NCBI RefSeq assembly: GCF_023091745.1
Contig: NC_068935.1
Span: forward strand, 16,537,775 to 16,601,774
Origin: Budorcas taxicolor
Taxonomy: Eukaryota > Chordata > Mammalia > Artiodactyla > Bovidae
DNA: 64,000 nucleotides
Reading direction: 5' to 3'
This document shows, one piece after another, positions 23,126 to 35,119 of the stretch. Positions within the stretch are counted from its first letter, which is position 1. Every line of letters begins with the position of its first letter. Under the pieces are notes generated by a model. That model saw only the letters and a list, made by a program, of their open reading frames with translations. It was not told where the DNA came from and made no database searches. The position numbers and the translations under genes are program-made.

Positions 23126-23817
23126 ATTTTTTCTATTAATAATCTTTTAAGTGTTAGTTATTAAGACAAACTCTGCAACTATTTTTGATTACTCTATCTA
23201 TGTGAACTTTACTTTTTTTAATCATGTGGAAAACAAAACACAAAACAAATTGGATTACATTGACAAAAGACTGCAACTGTCATCCTTGACACCTAGTTTG
23301 ATTTTTTGCACTGAACATATATATAAATATTATATACATGAACATATAAAAATTTCAAACTAATAAAACCTTTATTTTATGTTTTCCATATTATGGCTCT
23401 TTGTATGACTTCATGTGGGTGAAAAAGAGGTAAGTTGCTGTTCAACAAGTTTTGAAAACCACTGTTCTAGAGCATTTGAGGACTGCTCTTCGGGAATTAA
23501 GAAGAGATATAGCCTAACTGAAATATTCAGGATCTTTGGTGTCTATAACTGGGAACCTAGTGGTTGCAATACCTAGCTTTTTAAGCAGTCTATATTCACA
23601 GAAGGCATAATCACCTTAGGTAGAAGGAACTTGGTTTGAGTTTGTAAGGAGAAGAATTTAGCAAACTCTTGTTCCTGAGCTGCGGCCCACAAAGCTTTCC
23701 AGAGACCTATTACAACAGCCACAAAGACAGGAAGTTGCTGTTTATTATTATAATAATTATAACAAAACCATGACATTGGGAACAACAACCAGCAATCAAG
23801 TGAGTACTATGCTGTGC

Positions 23818-24028
23818 ATGTGCTAAGTTGCTTCAGTCGTGTCCAACTCTTTGTGACCCCATGGACCCCAGAGTAGCCTGCCAGGCTTCTCTGTCCATGG
23901 AATTTTCCAGACAAGAATACTGGAGTGGGTTGCCACTTCCTTCTCTAGGGGATCTTCCCAACTGGGGGATTGAACCTGTATCTCCTGCATTGGCAGGTGG
24001 ATTCTTTACCATTGTGCTACCTGGCACG
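23818..24028 (-). mobile_element. Bov-tA SINE
   Basis: Reverse copy from TGTGCTAAGTTGCTTCAGTC to the tRNA head TTCTTTACCATTGTGC. An MIR follows directly. Confidence 0.87.
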
Positions 24029-24031
24029 TGT

Positions 24032-24215
24032 ATTATTATTACTATTTCATTTATTCCTCAAAACAATCCTAATATGTGGGGACTACTATTCCTATTTTAC
24101 CAGTGCAAAAATTCAGGCTTGACTAAATGTGAAGGGGTTAAATTACTTCAACAAGTCCTCATTGCTAGGAAGTAGAAGAACTGGAATTGCACTGAGGTCT
24201 ATTTAATACTACCTC
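24032..24215 (-). mobile_element. MIR SINE
   Basis: Reverse MIR-like text (GGGGACTACTATTCCTATTT, ACCAGTGCAAAAATTCAGGC) up to the tRNA-like end. Confidence 0.6.
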
Positions 24216-24349
24216 CTGTGTTTCCACAACTATGACAAACCCTGCTGCCCCCAGTTAGCTCTGTAAAAACTGCATTCTGCTATTCTCTTTATGTCTCCTA
24301 TATGCGAGACAGCAAAAGAGACTTTTTCTTTTCTTCCCCGTAAAGAAGA

Positions 24350-24689
24350 GACTTTTGGACTACGTGGGAGAAGGAGATGGTGGGATGATTTGAGAGAATA
24401 GCATTGAAACATGTATATTACTATATGTGAAATAGATGACCAGTCCAAGTTTGATGCATGAAACATGGCACACAAAGCCGGTGCACTGGGACAGCCCTGA
24501 GGGATGGGATAGGGAGAGAGCTGGGAGGGGGGTTCAGGATGGGGAACACATGTAGTACACCCATGGCTGATTCATGTCAATGAATGGCAAAAACCACTAT
24601 AATATTGTAAAGTAATTAGTCTCCAATTAAAATAAATTAATTTTAAAAAAACAACTCAACATTCAAAAAACTAAAAAAAAAAAAAAAAA
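24350..24689 (+). mobile_element. Ruminant L1 3' untranslated region, 5'-truncated
   Basis: L1-BT 3' part: the GGGATGGGATAGGGAGAGAG G-rich stretch, CACCCATGGCTGATTCATGT, GTAATTAGTCTCCAATTAAA, then a poly-A tail of 17 A. Confidence 0.85.
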
Positions 24690-25659
24690 GTAGTAGGAAA
24701 GGATGGCAAAGCATCAGGCAAAGAAGGGGGTTGGATACCAAATCTCGTGCTGAAAGCTATGACCCTAAAGCTCAATAGCGGCACTGTATGGTAAAGGGCA
24801 GAGGATAGTCTTCATTTTTCCATTGAATAGATAATGAGACAGCCCCCAACAATGTTTCCCCTGAACTGAGCATGATCAACACTTCTGTGTATCTCAAGCA
24901 GCTCATTCCAGGCTTGTCCCATGAAGTCTTCTCCAGGATCCTCCTCCTATCATCCAGGAGAAAGATCCTTGGGGAGGGTGAGAAATTGACAATAAGGAAA
25001 AAGTTTCTCTGTGGCTGTCAAGCATCAGCTCTGAGGGTGTTTGGAAATTGATCAGTATGTTTTATGAAGGTTGTGCATGCATACATAATTAATATAACTC
25101 ATCAATAAATATCTCTTCAATGACTGACTATCACAATATCATGGTCAATAAGACTTACTTTGCACTTCCTAACTGAAGTCCCAACATTCATGTTACTTTA
25201 CTACTGCATACTTCCATTTTCTTTGTGACCTTTGCATGAATAACTCAATTTCCATCTTGTATGAAAGACAAATGAGTTGTGTGTGTATTTTTTTAAGCTT
25301 AGACAGAGAATGTTTTCTCCTAAACAAACTCTACACTGGGCCACTTAGGACAATATTTCCCAAACTTTTAATAACTGTTATCTGTCTAGACATCAACTCA
25401 TACTAGAAAAGCAGAGAAAGCTGTCAAAGGGTAAAACAATCAACATCTGCAAAGATGAAGAATTTGAGCACAGTAGAGGTGGATTAAAAAGTAAATAAAC
25501 TGCACTTCAAACAGTGATTAATGCACAAGAAAGATAAGCACAGAGGTGGGCTAAGCCAGGCACAGTAAATATCTTTTCTTAAAACTCTTGCCAGTAAATC
25601 ATAATTACATACAGGATCATCAAGTCTTTTTGAGAAGGAACCTTTCACTTGATAAGTGG
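24690..25659. other. Intronic DNA without recognised features
   Basis: No repeat family, exon or clear motif recognised. Confidence 0.45.
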
Positions 25660-25952
25660 CTGCTGCTGCTGCTAAGTCGCTTTAGTTGTGTCTGACTCTG
25701 TGCGACCCCATAGACAGCAGCTCACCAGGCTCCCCCGTCCCTGGGATTCTCCAGGCAAGAACACTGGAGTGGGTTGCCATTTGCTTCTCCAGTGCATGAA
25801 AGTGAAGAGAGAAAGTGAACTCGCTCAGTCGTGTCTGACTCCTCACGACCTCATGGACTCAGCCGACCAGGCTCCTCAGCCAACCAGGCTCCTCTGTCCA
25901 TGGGATTTTCCAGGCAAGAGTACTGGAGTGGGTTGCCATTGCCTTCTCTGTT
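25660..25952 (-). mobile_element. Bov-A2 SINE with a small internal duplication
   Basis: Reverse two-unit BovA element led by a CTG repeat. In the second unit the phrase ACCAGGCTCCTC occurs twice (25869 and 25884), a local duplication of about 15 bp. Confidence 0.88.
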
Positions 25953-26154
25953 GGTAAGTGGACAGTGTCTTAAAAATATAAGAAAACTACAGAAAAGATT
26001 GACGATTATAGTAAGTTCATGTTGCAATTTCCTCTGGCTGCCAATTGATAGGAAGTGGTAATTAGTTTTGGCTCCTCTGTGATAGGGAAGGAAGATGTCT
26101 GAAATAATATGATGTTCATGTTCTGTGGGGCCTTGTGTGCACATTCACATTACG

Positions 26155-26325
26155 TGAGAAATTGGCTACAACCTTGTGAGATGTACAGGGCAGATACTGT
26201 TATCACCATTTTGCAAGTGAAGAAATTCAGGAAGAACTGAAGTGAAATACCGAAGGCCACAGTGGTAGGGCCAGAAGCCCTCCAATTGGTACCCAATGAG
26301 TTTCCACTGCTCCTATCCCTTTGAA
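26155..26325 (-). mobile_element. MIR SINE
   Basis: Reverse MIR-like text (GATACTGTTATCACCATTTT, GCAAGTGAAGAAATTCAGG). Confidence 0.6.
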
Positions 26326-26655
26326 ACAAAGGTTAGATAAAAGCACTAGGTTATCTATGAATTTTTAAAAAAATTTTATATGAATGTAATTTATCTAGGA
26401 TCTTCTAATCTAATGGCAGAACAGAGATGTACTTCAATTGCCTTAGAACTGTAAGTACCTGAGACCTGTAAATGCAGGGCACCTGTGCATGCCAGTGTTG
26501 ACCATTAAGATTTATTTTAAAACCTGCAGGCATTTCAAGTGCATCTCTTTAGTTTCATTTTTCCCTCCACTGCTACTGGGAGGGAGGTGATGCTCAATGT
26601 TGAGGGCAGGGGTGGGATCAGAGGGAAGAAAAGAGATTTTTGGAGACCACAAATG

Positions 26656-26880
26656 TGAGGGGTTTCCCAGGTGGCTAGGTGGTAAAGAATCTGCGTGCCA
26701 ATGCAGGAGACACAGAAGACTCGGGTTTGACCACTGGGTCAGGAAGGTCTCCTGGAGAAGGAAATGGCAACCACTTCAATATTCTTGTCTGAAATTCTAT
26801 GGACAGAGGAGCCTGGCAGACTACAGCCCATGGGGTTGCACAGAGTTAGAGATGACTGAGCACATAGGCACGCATGCAAG
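26656..26880 (+). mobile_element. Bov-tA SINE
   Basis: Plus copy from GGGGTTTCCCAGGTGGCTAG to GATGACTGAGCACA, with moderate divergence. Confidence 0.85.
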
Positions 26881-27522
26881 GGAGGCCACAGCGGTGCCTG
26901 TTGTGCTGGGGGCTGCATTTCACATGCTAAGTAGGCATTTTCACAAAAGCACACCTAGGTCTTAATGAAGAGGAGCATGAGGTAAGCCTTATCAGGGGGA
27001 AAAAAACCCTCACAGGAATAACATTAATGTTTGTTTTAATAGAAAAGCAGGAAATGTGTTTTGGGACCCATCCAAAAGACCTGCCCAGTAAAAGGAGTGA
27101 GAAATGGTGTCAGATTTGTAGGCTTATCTAGCTTTCCCCAAACAAGCATTGCATGTAAATACTGGTTTATTACTACTCACTCTAATTATATTAGTTAGAT
27201 GATCTGGCACAACTGAGGACAAACAAAGATTTATATTCTCTCAGAAGTATCAGATGCAGGACAGTACACTGGCTAGAGTTTCTGTTAATATATCCCTCTC
27301 CCAAGAAGCTTGAGAACAGAGGTGGTCTCTTGCTGCTGAACACGTCTTAAGCCTACTGTGTGAAGGAGCATTCTGCTTAATCCAGCCCTGTCATAAATTC
27401 AGAAAGGATGGGGAAGCAGAGGTGAGGGGTAAGGGGGCATCATCATCATAATGTGCCATGAGGGGGCATTTTCTATGTGTAGGAGATCTGTGGAGGGATC
27501 TCACCACCCTATCCCTGTCCCC
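26881..27522. other. Intronic DNA without recognised features
   Basis: No repeat or coding signal recognised. Confidence 0.45.
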
Positions 27523-28006
27523 TGTGAATGAAAAATGTGGCCTGCCATATCATCAACCAAAGGACTTGAAAGTGGGCCTGAAGGAACTCAGGATGAAAAC
27601 CAAGGGGCTGCCAAGCCCTGAGCCACCGTACCATCCCCAGTGGTGCACCTTGAGGGCACTCAGGATGGGAAAGAACAGGATACTGGCCTTCGATAGCTAA
27701 GGTGCATATCAAACGAATGATTTCAGTGAACCCAGACTCTTGCATTTTCCCATACAAAGAAAAGCACTAAATCCATTAACTTAAAATATCTGGTTTTCTT
27801 TAATTAACACTGATAATCTTTTGATGTTCCAACTACTAAGTCTTTCTAGCCAAAACCCCTATATATTCTGGCTCCTCCCTTACCTTTTTGGAGAAGTTCC
27901 TCAGAGCTATCCAAGAGGCTGCCTCCCCAGCTTGAGTCCTCACGTAGTAAGCCAAATAAACATAATTCTCAACTTTCAGGTTGTACAATTTTTTTTTTAG
28001 TCGACA
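27523..28006 (+). mobile_element. Solo LTR, copy 1 of a family also at 33025
   Basis: TGTGAATGAAAAATGTGGCC ... TTTTAGTCGACA, with the TG...CA ends of a retroviral LTR. An AATAAA signal at about 27955 is close to the 3' end, and a TATATATTC-type box is at about 27861. No retroviral coding DNA follows. Flanks CCCC and CCCT could be a decayed 4-bp duplication. Probably a ruminant ERV; the family name needs a repeat library. Confidence 0.72.
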
Positions 28007-28707
28007 CCCTACTAATTTGATAAAAACACTAAACTGCCTTTGCCTCTCCTGTGACCTTTTGGCACCCAACTACATTGAATGGAAAGGGTGCCCAGTTGAC
28101 ATAGGAAAGGCACCAGGATTTTGACAGCCAGCGCATAAGGATTCCAGAGGGTACACACCTGTTAGCTGAACAAAGGCATTTCCCTGATCCAGGAAATAAA
28201 ACATTGACTTTCACGTTCAGCTAATTCAACAAAATTCTGGCACAATCAGTTTGCACAGCCTGGAGTACTGTGAAATTGACTTGGTATATATATGCGTGCC
28301 AAATAATCAAAGCTAGGGAAGTGACTTTCTTAGTCACTTTCTTAGTCACCTTAGGAAAGGTCTTCTTAGTCTTTGCTGGGCAGTGTATATCATTTGACAC
28401 ATCTGCTGTTGTTTGGGGAAACTGAAGGTTGGGAATACCTTCTTGTGGAATTTGTAAGAGTAGGTTATATACCCTGAATGTTCAGTAGTATTGATGGCAT
28501 ACAGGAGGATTGCTACCTCAGTTAAAGTAATATGAGGTAAAAAGACTTAATTTGGGATCATCATGTTAGGGAATTGGCACCATAGTCTCACACAAAATTG
28601 TGTAAAGATGTGGCTCTCCAAATGAAGGTATTAATGTTAAAGTTTGGGTGTAGAAAGATGATAAGAGTTAACGTTCACACATTTTAAAAGAAAAGAAATA
28701 GGCTGTA
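28007..28707. other. Intronic DNA without recognised features
   Basis: Checked for retroviral internal sequence after the LTR: no primer-binding-site-like start and no gag frame seen. Confidence 0.5.
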
Positions 28708-28948
28708 AGATGCTTCCTTGGTGGCTTAGATGGTAAAAGAATCTGCCTGCACTGTAGGAGACCCGGGTTCAATCCTGCAGGATACCTGGGTTTGATCCCT
28801 GTGTCAGGCAGATCTCCTGGAGAGGGGAATGGCTACCCACTCCAGTATTTCTGCCTGGAGAAACCCCATGAACAGAGGAGCTTAGTGGGCTACAGCCCAT
28901 GGGGTTGCAAAGAGTTGGACAGGACTAAAGGAACTAACACTTTCACTT
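28708..28948 (+). mobile_element. Bov-tA SINE with duplicated B-box segment
   Basis: Plus copy. The words ACCCGGGTTCAATCCTG and ACCTGGGTTTGATCCCTG follow each other, so the tRNA-head B-box region is repeated. Confidence 0.83.
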
Positions 28949-30529
28949 TTTCATGGGCTAGAACTGAGTCAGTGGATTGCCTGGCTTACAAAGTTAATCA
29001 TAACACTGGGGGCTAGGGTCAGTCTAGCGGATTTGAGCTGATTCAGGACCCCAAAGGGAAAAGATAACCACACCATGCTTATACCAGCATTCAGGCAATT
29101 CCCACTGCTTTGCTGGAAACAGGGTGCACTGGTTTTGCCTGGCTTCTAGATAGCTTATTCAGAACTAGTTTCCCAGCCTAGGTCCATGGCACTCTGGAGG
29201 TTCACAGAGACTGAAGGCAAGGTAGGCGTTAAACACCTATTACTACTGGTTTTCAGGGACCATGTGGATAATATCTAATGGTTCTCACTATGCAAAGCTG
29301 TTCACAACCATTACATCCTCAAGAGATACTAATTAAAGGTTTCATTCCCTCCCCATCTCATGTGTTACAAAATGCACGGGTTGAGGGTTAAATCTCTGGC
29401 CAGTGCACTGAGCAAAGAGAAATTCATAGAGACATGGAAAATGCAGTGTATGACGATTTTTAATGGAACTCTCTAATCAAACCTCTCAGAGTTATGCTCA
29501 GTAGTCAGTGACTAATAGGTTGTGGAGGAAAAGATTATATTCAATCTGCCTGTTAACTACAAGACTTTAATCAATTTCAGTGGAAAATGCTCTGAGGCAG
29601 AAAGAAATATAATAGGGCACTGACCTAATCTCTCAGAAGGCTCAGTGCCACTTTCTCTTTTCTCTCCAACTGGGGAGATACATTAGTTGAGACCATTCCT
29701 AAGTGTATTCTACATCAGTGCTGAGGAAGAAGAGGGCCCTTTTGCTCAATGAACCACACATTTCCTTAGCTACGAACTGCTGAAAGCTGACTCTCCCAAT
29801 ATAGTTGTATTTCATCACACCAGAGCATCTGGAGGGCCTCGTTGAGGGGTTGTGGCAAGCCCGGGGGCTCAAAGTTCTGCCCTCTTCTCTAAGAAAGCCA
29901 ATAAAATCCTACCTCTAGCATACAGCATGATGAAAACAAAACACATCTTTGAGCCAGATTTGGACCATGGGTCACCAGTTTGTAACCTCTAGTCTAGACT
30001 GTAATTATTAGAGGATTTTAGAGAAAAGGGAGATTAATGGAGGCCAGAATGGTAAAAGCATGGTTTGCAGTAGTGCCGTTTGAATCGACCTTGGCAGGTG
30101 AGTAGGATTTCTCTTCTTCCAACTATTTTGTTTCATGTAAACATACTTTCGAAAGGCCTACAAACAACACCCCTCCCCACAAAATCACCATTCTCTATCT
30201 GCACATATCTATACCTCCATCAACTTAGAATCAGGAAAACATATCCTTTTTCCCACCTATGATATTTATCAAAGAAGGAGGGAAATTGATTTACCATCTT
30301 GCAACTCAAATTTATAAGGAAACTTTCCTGATTATCTTCTTCCTAAATGGGCTCTCCCCTCAACCACCCCCAACTGACTACTCTAGGACTTAATGTCTGT
30401 ACCATTTATTTGGTTCACAGAAGAGACCTGCAATAAAATAGCAGATCTCTTCTTAAGATGGGATATATCAAGTCACAGGATGGACAGAAAAGCAAATAAA
30501 GTGGGATTGTTGGAAGACTGCTGAATTCA
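28949..30529. other. Longest repeat-poor stretch of the left intron
   Basis: About 1.6 kb in which no repeat family was recognised. There is no splice-bounded collagen-like frame on the minus strand. It may include very old repeats beyond recognition by eye. Confidence 0.45.
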
Positions 30530-30645
30530 GGTTGTGGCTGTGTGAATGAGTTTTCTACTTATGAGCCAGGTGATCACTTAAAATCAGTTAGCTTCAGTCC
30601 CTTTCATATATAAAATGGACATAATAATTCCTACCTCTCTCATAT
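30530..30645 (+). mobile_element. MIR SINE fragment
   Basis: Words ATAAAATGGACATAATAATT and CCTACCTCTCATA match the MIR core/3' part. It abuts Bov-A2. Confidence 0.55.
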
Positions 30646-30648
30646 TAA

Positions 30649-30923
30649 CTGCTGCTGCTGCTAAATCGCTTCAGTTGTGTCCGACTCTGTGCGACCCCAT
30701 AGACGGCAGCTCACCAGGCTCCCCCGTCCCTGGGATTCTCCAGGCAAGAACACTGGAGTCGATTGCCATTTCCTTCTCCAATGCATGAAAGTAAAAAGTG
30801 AAAGTGAAGTCGCTCAGTCATGTCCGACTCTTAGCGACCCCATGGACTGCAGCCCACCAGGCTCCTCCGTCCATGGGATTTTCCAGGCAAGAGTACTGGA
30901 GTGGGGGTGCCATTGCCTTCTCC
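30649..30923 (-). mobile_element. Bov-A2 SINE
   Basis: Reverse two-unit copy, nearly consensus-like, led by (CTG)n. Target word CATATTAACTGCT is at its left and right edges. Confidence 0.9.
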
Positions 30924-30937
30924 ATATTAACTGCTCA

Positions 30938-31144
30938 GTGTGTGCTAAATTGCTTCAGTCATGTCCGACTAGGCGATCCTATGGACTATAACCCGCCAGG
31001 CTCCTCTGTCCATGGGGATTCTCTCAGCAGGAATACTGGAGTGCGTTGCCATTTCCTTCTCCAGGGGATTTTCCCAACCCAGGGATCGAACCCAAGTCTC
31101 TTATTTCCCTGCATTGGCAAGCAGGTTCTTTACCACTAGTGCCA
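30938..31144 (-). mobile_element. Bov-tA SINE beside Bov-A2
   Basis: Reverse copy whose right edge shows a third form of the same host word (CATATAACTGCT), so it landed in or next to the target duplication of the preceding SINE. Confidence 0.87.
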
Positions 31145-31689
31145 TATAACTGCTGAGTAGCTCAACTCAGATAACATACGAGAGCCCTAACACAAGTGTA
31201 AAAGTAATGTCGTCATTATTATTCATCAATCCAGCCTGTGAGAATGGGTTGTTTAAAGTTCACTCTGGAAGAATGATCAATCTTTCTATTTACAAGTTGT
31301 AAAAAGCAACTCTCATTACATATTATTCCTTGTTCCTAGTAGCCTTGCATGGCAAGAATTTATAAGGAACACATTTTGAGCTGCACATGGGAGATAAAAT
31401 TTATATAAAGAATATCTGACTATATTGTTCAGGCACCTCTTGAGAAATAATAATGAAGACCGAAGAGAGTAAGCAAATAAACACAAGTAAAGGCAAAGTA
31501 GCCAGTAATGCTGAATGAAAGGAAGGTGATTATCCAGGGGAATCCAGGCCAAAATACGTGTCATAGAACTATGAGCCCACAGATCTGAAGTCTTCATTGT
31601 GACTTAAGTAAATGTTTGGCTTGGGCATCTTCCTAGCAACCATTTACACATTCTTTTTCATTTTTCTTCCCTTCCCTTCCTTACTCCTA

Positions 31690-31825
31690 CTGATTGGGTA
31701 GTGCAAATTAATGGTTAAGAATGGGAGACTTGGGTTTAGTCAGACCTTAGTTTAAGTCCCAGTTTTGCCATTTGCTTTTCTGAGTCTCAGGTATCTCATT
31801 TGTAAAATGGGATGATAATAGAAAT
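31690..31825 (+). mobile_element. MIR SINE
   Basis: GTCCCAGTTTTGCCATTTGC ... GTCTCAGGTATCTCATTTGT ... AAAATGGGATGATAATA. Confidence 0.7.
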
Positions 31826-31901
31826 TAAGGCACAGAGTCTCTCTAGTAGTGATCCATGCTCCCAAATGATCCTTTACCTCTTTCTCTTTTTTTCCCAGAT
31901 G

Positions 31902-32045
31902 TTCAAGTTGGTTTTATTTTTTTTTGTTGTTTCATATATGATATTATACATGTTTCAAAGCCATTCTCCCAAATCATCCCACCCTCTCCCTCTCCCACAG
32001 AGTCCAAAAGACTGTTCTATACATCTTTACCTCTTTCAAAGTTAC
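31902..32045 (-). mobile_element. Ruminant L1 3' untranslated fragment
   Basis: A poly-T run followed by TTGTTTCATATATGATATTA and CCACCCTCTCCCTCTCCCAC, the reverse of an L1-BT-like 3' region. Confidence 0.7.
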
Positions 32046-32486
32046 CCTGGCCAAACCCTCAGCAAAGATTTTAAAAAATGTATATTCTACACTAATGTGT
32101 AAATGACTTGTACTTTCTAGAGATATATGTAATTAAGGATAATGTCTAGGAGTATCAATGGCCAAGGGAATGGATCTATAGGAGTTTAATTTTATACAGT
32201 ATGTGATAAACAGCAAGTAAAACATTTAGACCCTTCTGTAGTAGGAAGTTCTTGGAAGGTTTAGAAGATTATATAGCTTAATGAATAGCCATATACTAAA
32301 GCAAGTCTTATCTCAAATTTATTTTATTTTCCTAGCTCTTCCTCTATTTAAGTATAAACTCTTAACAATCTAAGTCAACAGGCATTTATCAGGTGCCTGT
32401 TGTGTGCCTGATATCATGTTAGGTGAAAGATATACAGTAACTGAGGATTAGTTTCTGTCTCCTTTTTAAGCAATATATGTATATGT

Positions 32487-32713
32487 GCATGCATGCCAAG
32501 TTGCTTCAGTTCTGTCCAACTCTTTGCAACCCTATGGACTGTAGCCCACTAGGCTCCTCTGCCCATGAGATTCTCCAGGTAAGAATACTGGAGTGGGTTG
32601 CCATGCCCTCCTCCAGGGGATCTTCCCGACCCTGGGATTGAACCCACATCTCCTGTGCCTCCTGCATTGCAGGCGGATTCTTTACCACTTTACCATAGCC
32701 ACCAGGGAAGCCT
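32487..32713 (-). mobile_element. Bov-tA SINE
   Basis: Reverse copy from CATGCATGCCAAGTTGCTTC to CCACCAGGGAAGCCTG. Confidence 0.87.
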
Positions 32714-32745
32714 GTGTGTATATATATATACACACGCACACACTT
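32714..32745. repeat. TG/TA/CA compound microsatellite
   Basis: TGTGTATATATATATACACA followed by CGCACACAC, at the tRNA-head side of the SINE. Confidence 0.8.
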
Positions 32746-33024
32746 TCAACTGTTCAAGAGGAGTCCAGGGTGAATACTATAGTAGCAGAAGGTGATGTGA
32801 AGAAGTCTTATACCTTAAGCAAGTAAGAAGTATGTGAGTCTCCTTTTTTTCATCCTCAATGAGTATAAAATTGTACAACATGTTTCCTTCCTATTTCATA
32901 GTGTTCCTGCTAGGATCAAATGAGATAGTACACATAAAAGAGATTTGTTAACTACATACAAATATTAGATACTGACGAAGTTCTCATACTACGATGGGAA
33001 AAAGACTGTTCAAGCAAAAGCAAC

Positions 33025-33450
33025 TGTGAATGAAAAATGTGACCTGCCATATTAGCAAACAAAGGGTGCCTTCAGTCAAGGCAGCCACCCCCAAGAGTGC
33101 ACCTGAGGGGACTCAGGATAGGAAAGAACCGTATACCTGGCCTAGATAGCAGAGGTGCATATTTAAGGGACGATTTCACTCAGCCCAGACTCTTGCATCT
33201 TCCCATAGGCAGAAAAGTGCTAAATTCATAAACTGGAAGTATCTGGTATTCTTTAATTAACAGCAATCTTTTGACAGCAATCTTTTTGTTGGAAAATTCC
33301 TATATATCCTGGTTCCTCCCTTACCTCTTCAGAGCAATTCGTCAAAGCTATCTGAGAGGCTGCTTTCCAGGTTTTAGTCCTCAGAAATTTTGCCAAAAAA
33401 AAAACACACATCATTCTCAATTTTTAGGTTGTGCATTTTTTCAGTCGACA
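33025..33450 (+). mobile_element. Solo LTR, copy 2 of the 27523 family
   Basis: TGTGAATGAAAAATGTGACC ... TTTTTTCAGTCGACA. It aligns with the copy at 27523 over its whole length, with scattered differences and indels. Its poly-A signal region is altered (CCAAAAAAAAAACAC). Flanks CAAC and CAAT could be a decayed 4-bp duplication. Confidence 0.72.
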
Positions 33451-34145
33451 CAATCCACTGCAAGATGGAGAAACTGCCCAGAGGAATGAAACAGATGAGC
33501 TCTAGGGCCTTTCACCAAAATGCACTACCTGATATCAACAGTATCTCGAGCAAACAGGGAAGGAAGATCCTTTTACCCTACTATCCTTGGGTTGTTGTGA
33601 GGATGAAATAAAATTGTAATTAAGATCCTTAGTACCAAGACTGGCAGATGGAATGATCATCCTCTTTTGCTATTGTATTATTGGTGCTAGCAGGAAATAA
33701 TTTACATACAATAGCTTAAGCTAAGGTCATGCCTTTCAGAGCTCTGGAGTGAGAAATGAAAGCACTAGTAAATTTTCATCGCAAAGCCTGCCAAGTAACC
33801 TGTAAGAATTCTCCAAAGCCAGTAAGTAACCTATATTTCAGCAGACAGGAGTCCTCCCCCTCGCAGCTGATTGTTACATGTACTACAGGTATGAAATTAA
33901 AATAATGTTCAGTTCTGCACAACAAAAAGGACTAAAAACTTCACTGCTGTCAGTTTCAATGCTTATTAATGGAGATGAATGTAGAGAGAATATTGTTTTG
34001 CCTAACATAATACTAAAAATCCAGTATAAAATCCTACCTTGATTTGGATAGGCTAATAAAATATATATGAGAGCAGAAAATTACTTCTAAAATATTCTCC
34101 TACTGAGCCTGCCGAATTTATAGAATCCACATTTAGAGAAGACAC
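33451..34145. other. Intronic DNA without recognised features
   Basis: No coding or clear repeat signal; about 33590-33650 faintly resembles an MIR end. Confidence 0.4.
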
Positions 34146-34662
34146 TGTTAGGTAGGTAGAACAAGGAAAAGGAGTCCAAAATGGTGGTGGCCACAGACAA
34201 GGAAGGGAAAAGCCCGTGAAAATGAAACAAAAGAAGGTCGGAGGACCGGAGTGAGGACCTCAGATAAAACAAACAACACTCCTGGCTGGCCCAATTTACA
34301 TAGGACAGGCCTAGGGAGAGATAAACATATAAATAGAGAATAGAGGAGCCAGAGCCATCTCTCTCTCTCTCTCCCTCTCTCTCTCTTGCGCGCGCACTGG
34401 GGAGCTCTTCTCCTCCTCGTCTCTTTAGATCGACGTGCCCTCACGCCTGAAAGATGGATTTTCCTGCTATCTTTTAAATAAAATAGAGCTGTAACACTGA
34501 TTTGTCTAAGAGCTATAACACGGTCCACTGGAGACCTGAGAGCTATAACACGGTCTATCCAAGACCTGAGAGCTGTGACACGCCGAGGGGGCTTTAATGT
34601 CCGTCACTCCAAATCTTTGTTGTGACGAGACAAAAAATCGAGGAACATACACTCACGTGACA
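34146..34662 (+). mobile_element. ERV1-type solo LTR
   Basis: 517 bp from TGTTAGG to CGTGACA, flanked by an exact 4-bp duplication ACAC (34142-34145 and 34663-34666), the size used by gammaretrovirus-like elements. A TATA box (TATAAATAG, about 34329) and AATAAA (about 34478) give plus orientation. A CT-rich tract lies at 34361-34385. After the poly-A signal three units of about 31 bp contain GAGCTATAACACGGTC-like words. No viral genes are present. Confidence 0.85.
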
Positions 34663-35119
34663 ACACCATTCCTAATCTCACATAAATAAATTTATACTGA
34701 CAAAAACAATAAAAGTGCAGACTTCTTAACCTTACAGTCAGGTATTATGTTTTAACTTAAATAATCCAGTTCCAATATACATTTATAATGTCATTTTCCA
34801 CTACTAACTTTTTATCCTAATATTCTTCAGAAAGGTTTTTTCTCCACCAGGATGTCCACATATTATTCACTGAGGGCACAACTAGTGTAAATCTCAGGGC
34901 CTATCTATTTGTTTCAATGGTAACTTGTGTGATTAAACTCTCAAATTTTTTTGTGTTTTTAATTCAGAGTGGTATCTCATATCCTTCAGAACTCTAAGGA
35001 ACTCTAGAATGGATTCATGGATCTATCTGAGAAACACCAACATGAGAAAGTGAAATCTTATTTTATAATGCCTTCTGATAATGCATTGCCATTTTATGGA
35101 GTTTGACTTTATTTTTTAT
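34663..35119. other. Intronic DNA without recognised features
   Basis: No repeat or coding signal recognised. Confidence 0.4.

Noticed and set aside
27523..33450. A provirus bounded by the two related LTRs
   Set aside because: About 5 kb between them contains SINEs, MIR and unique DNA, with no gag, pol or env-like frame and no primer-binding site.
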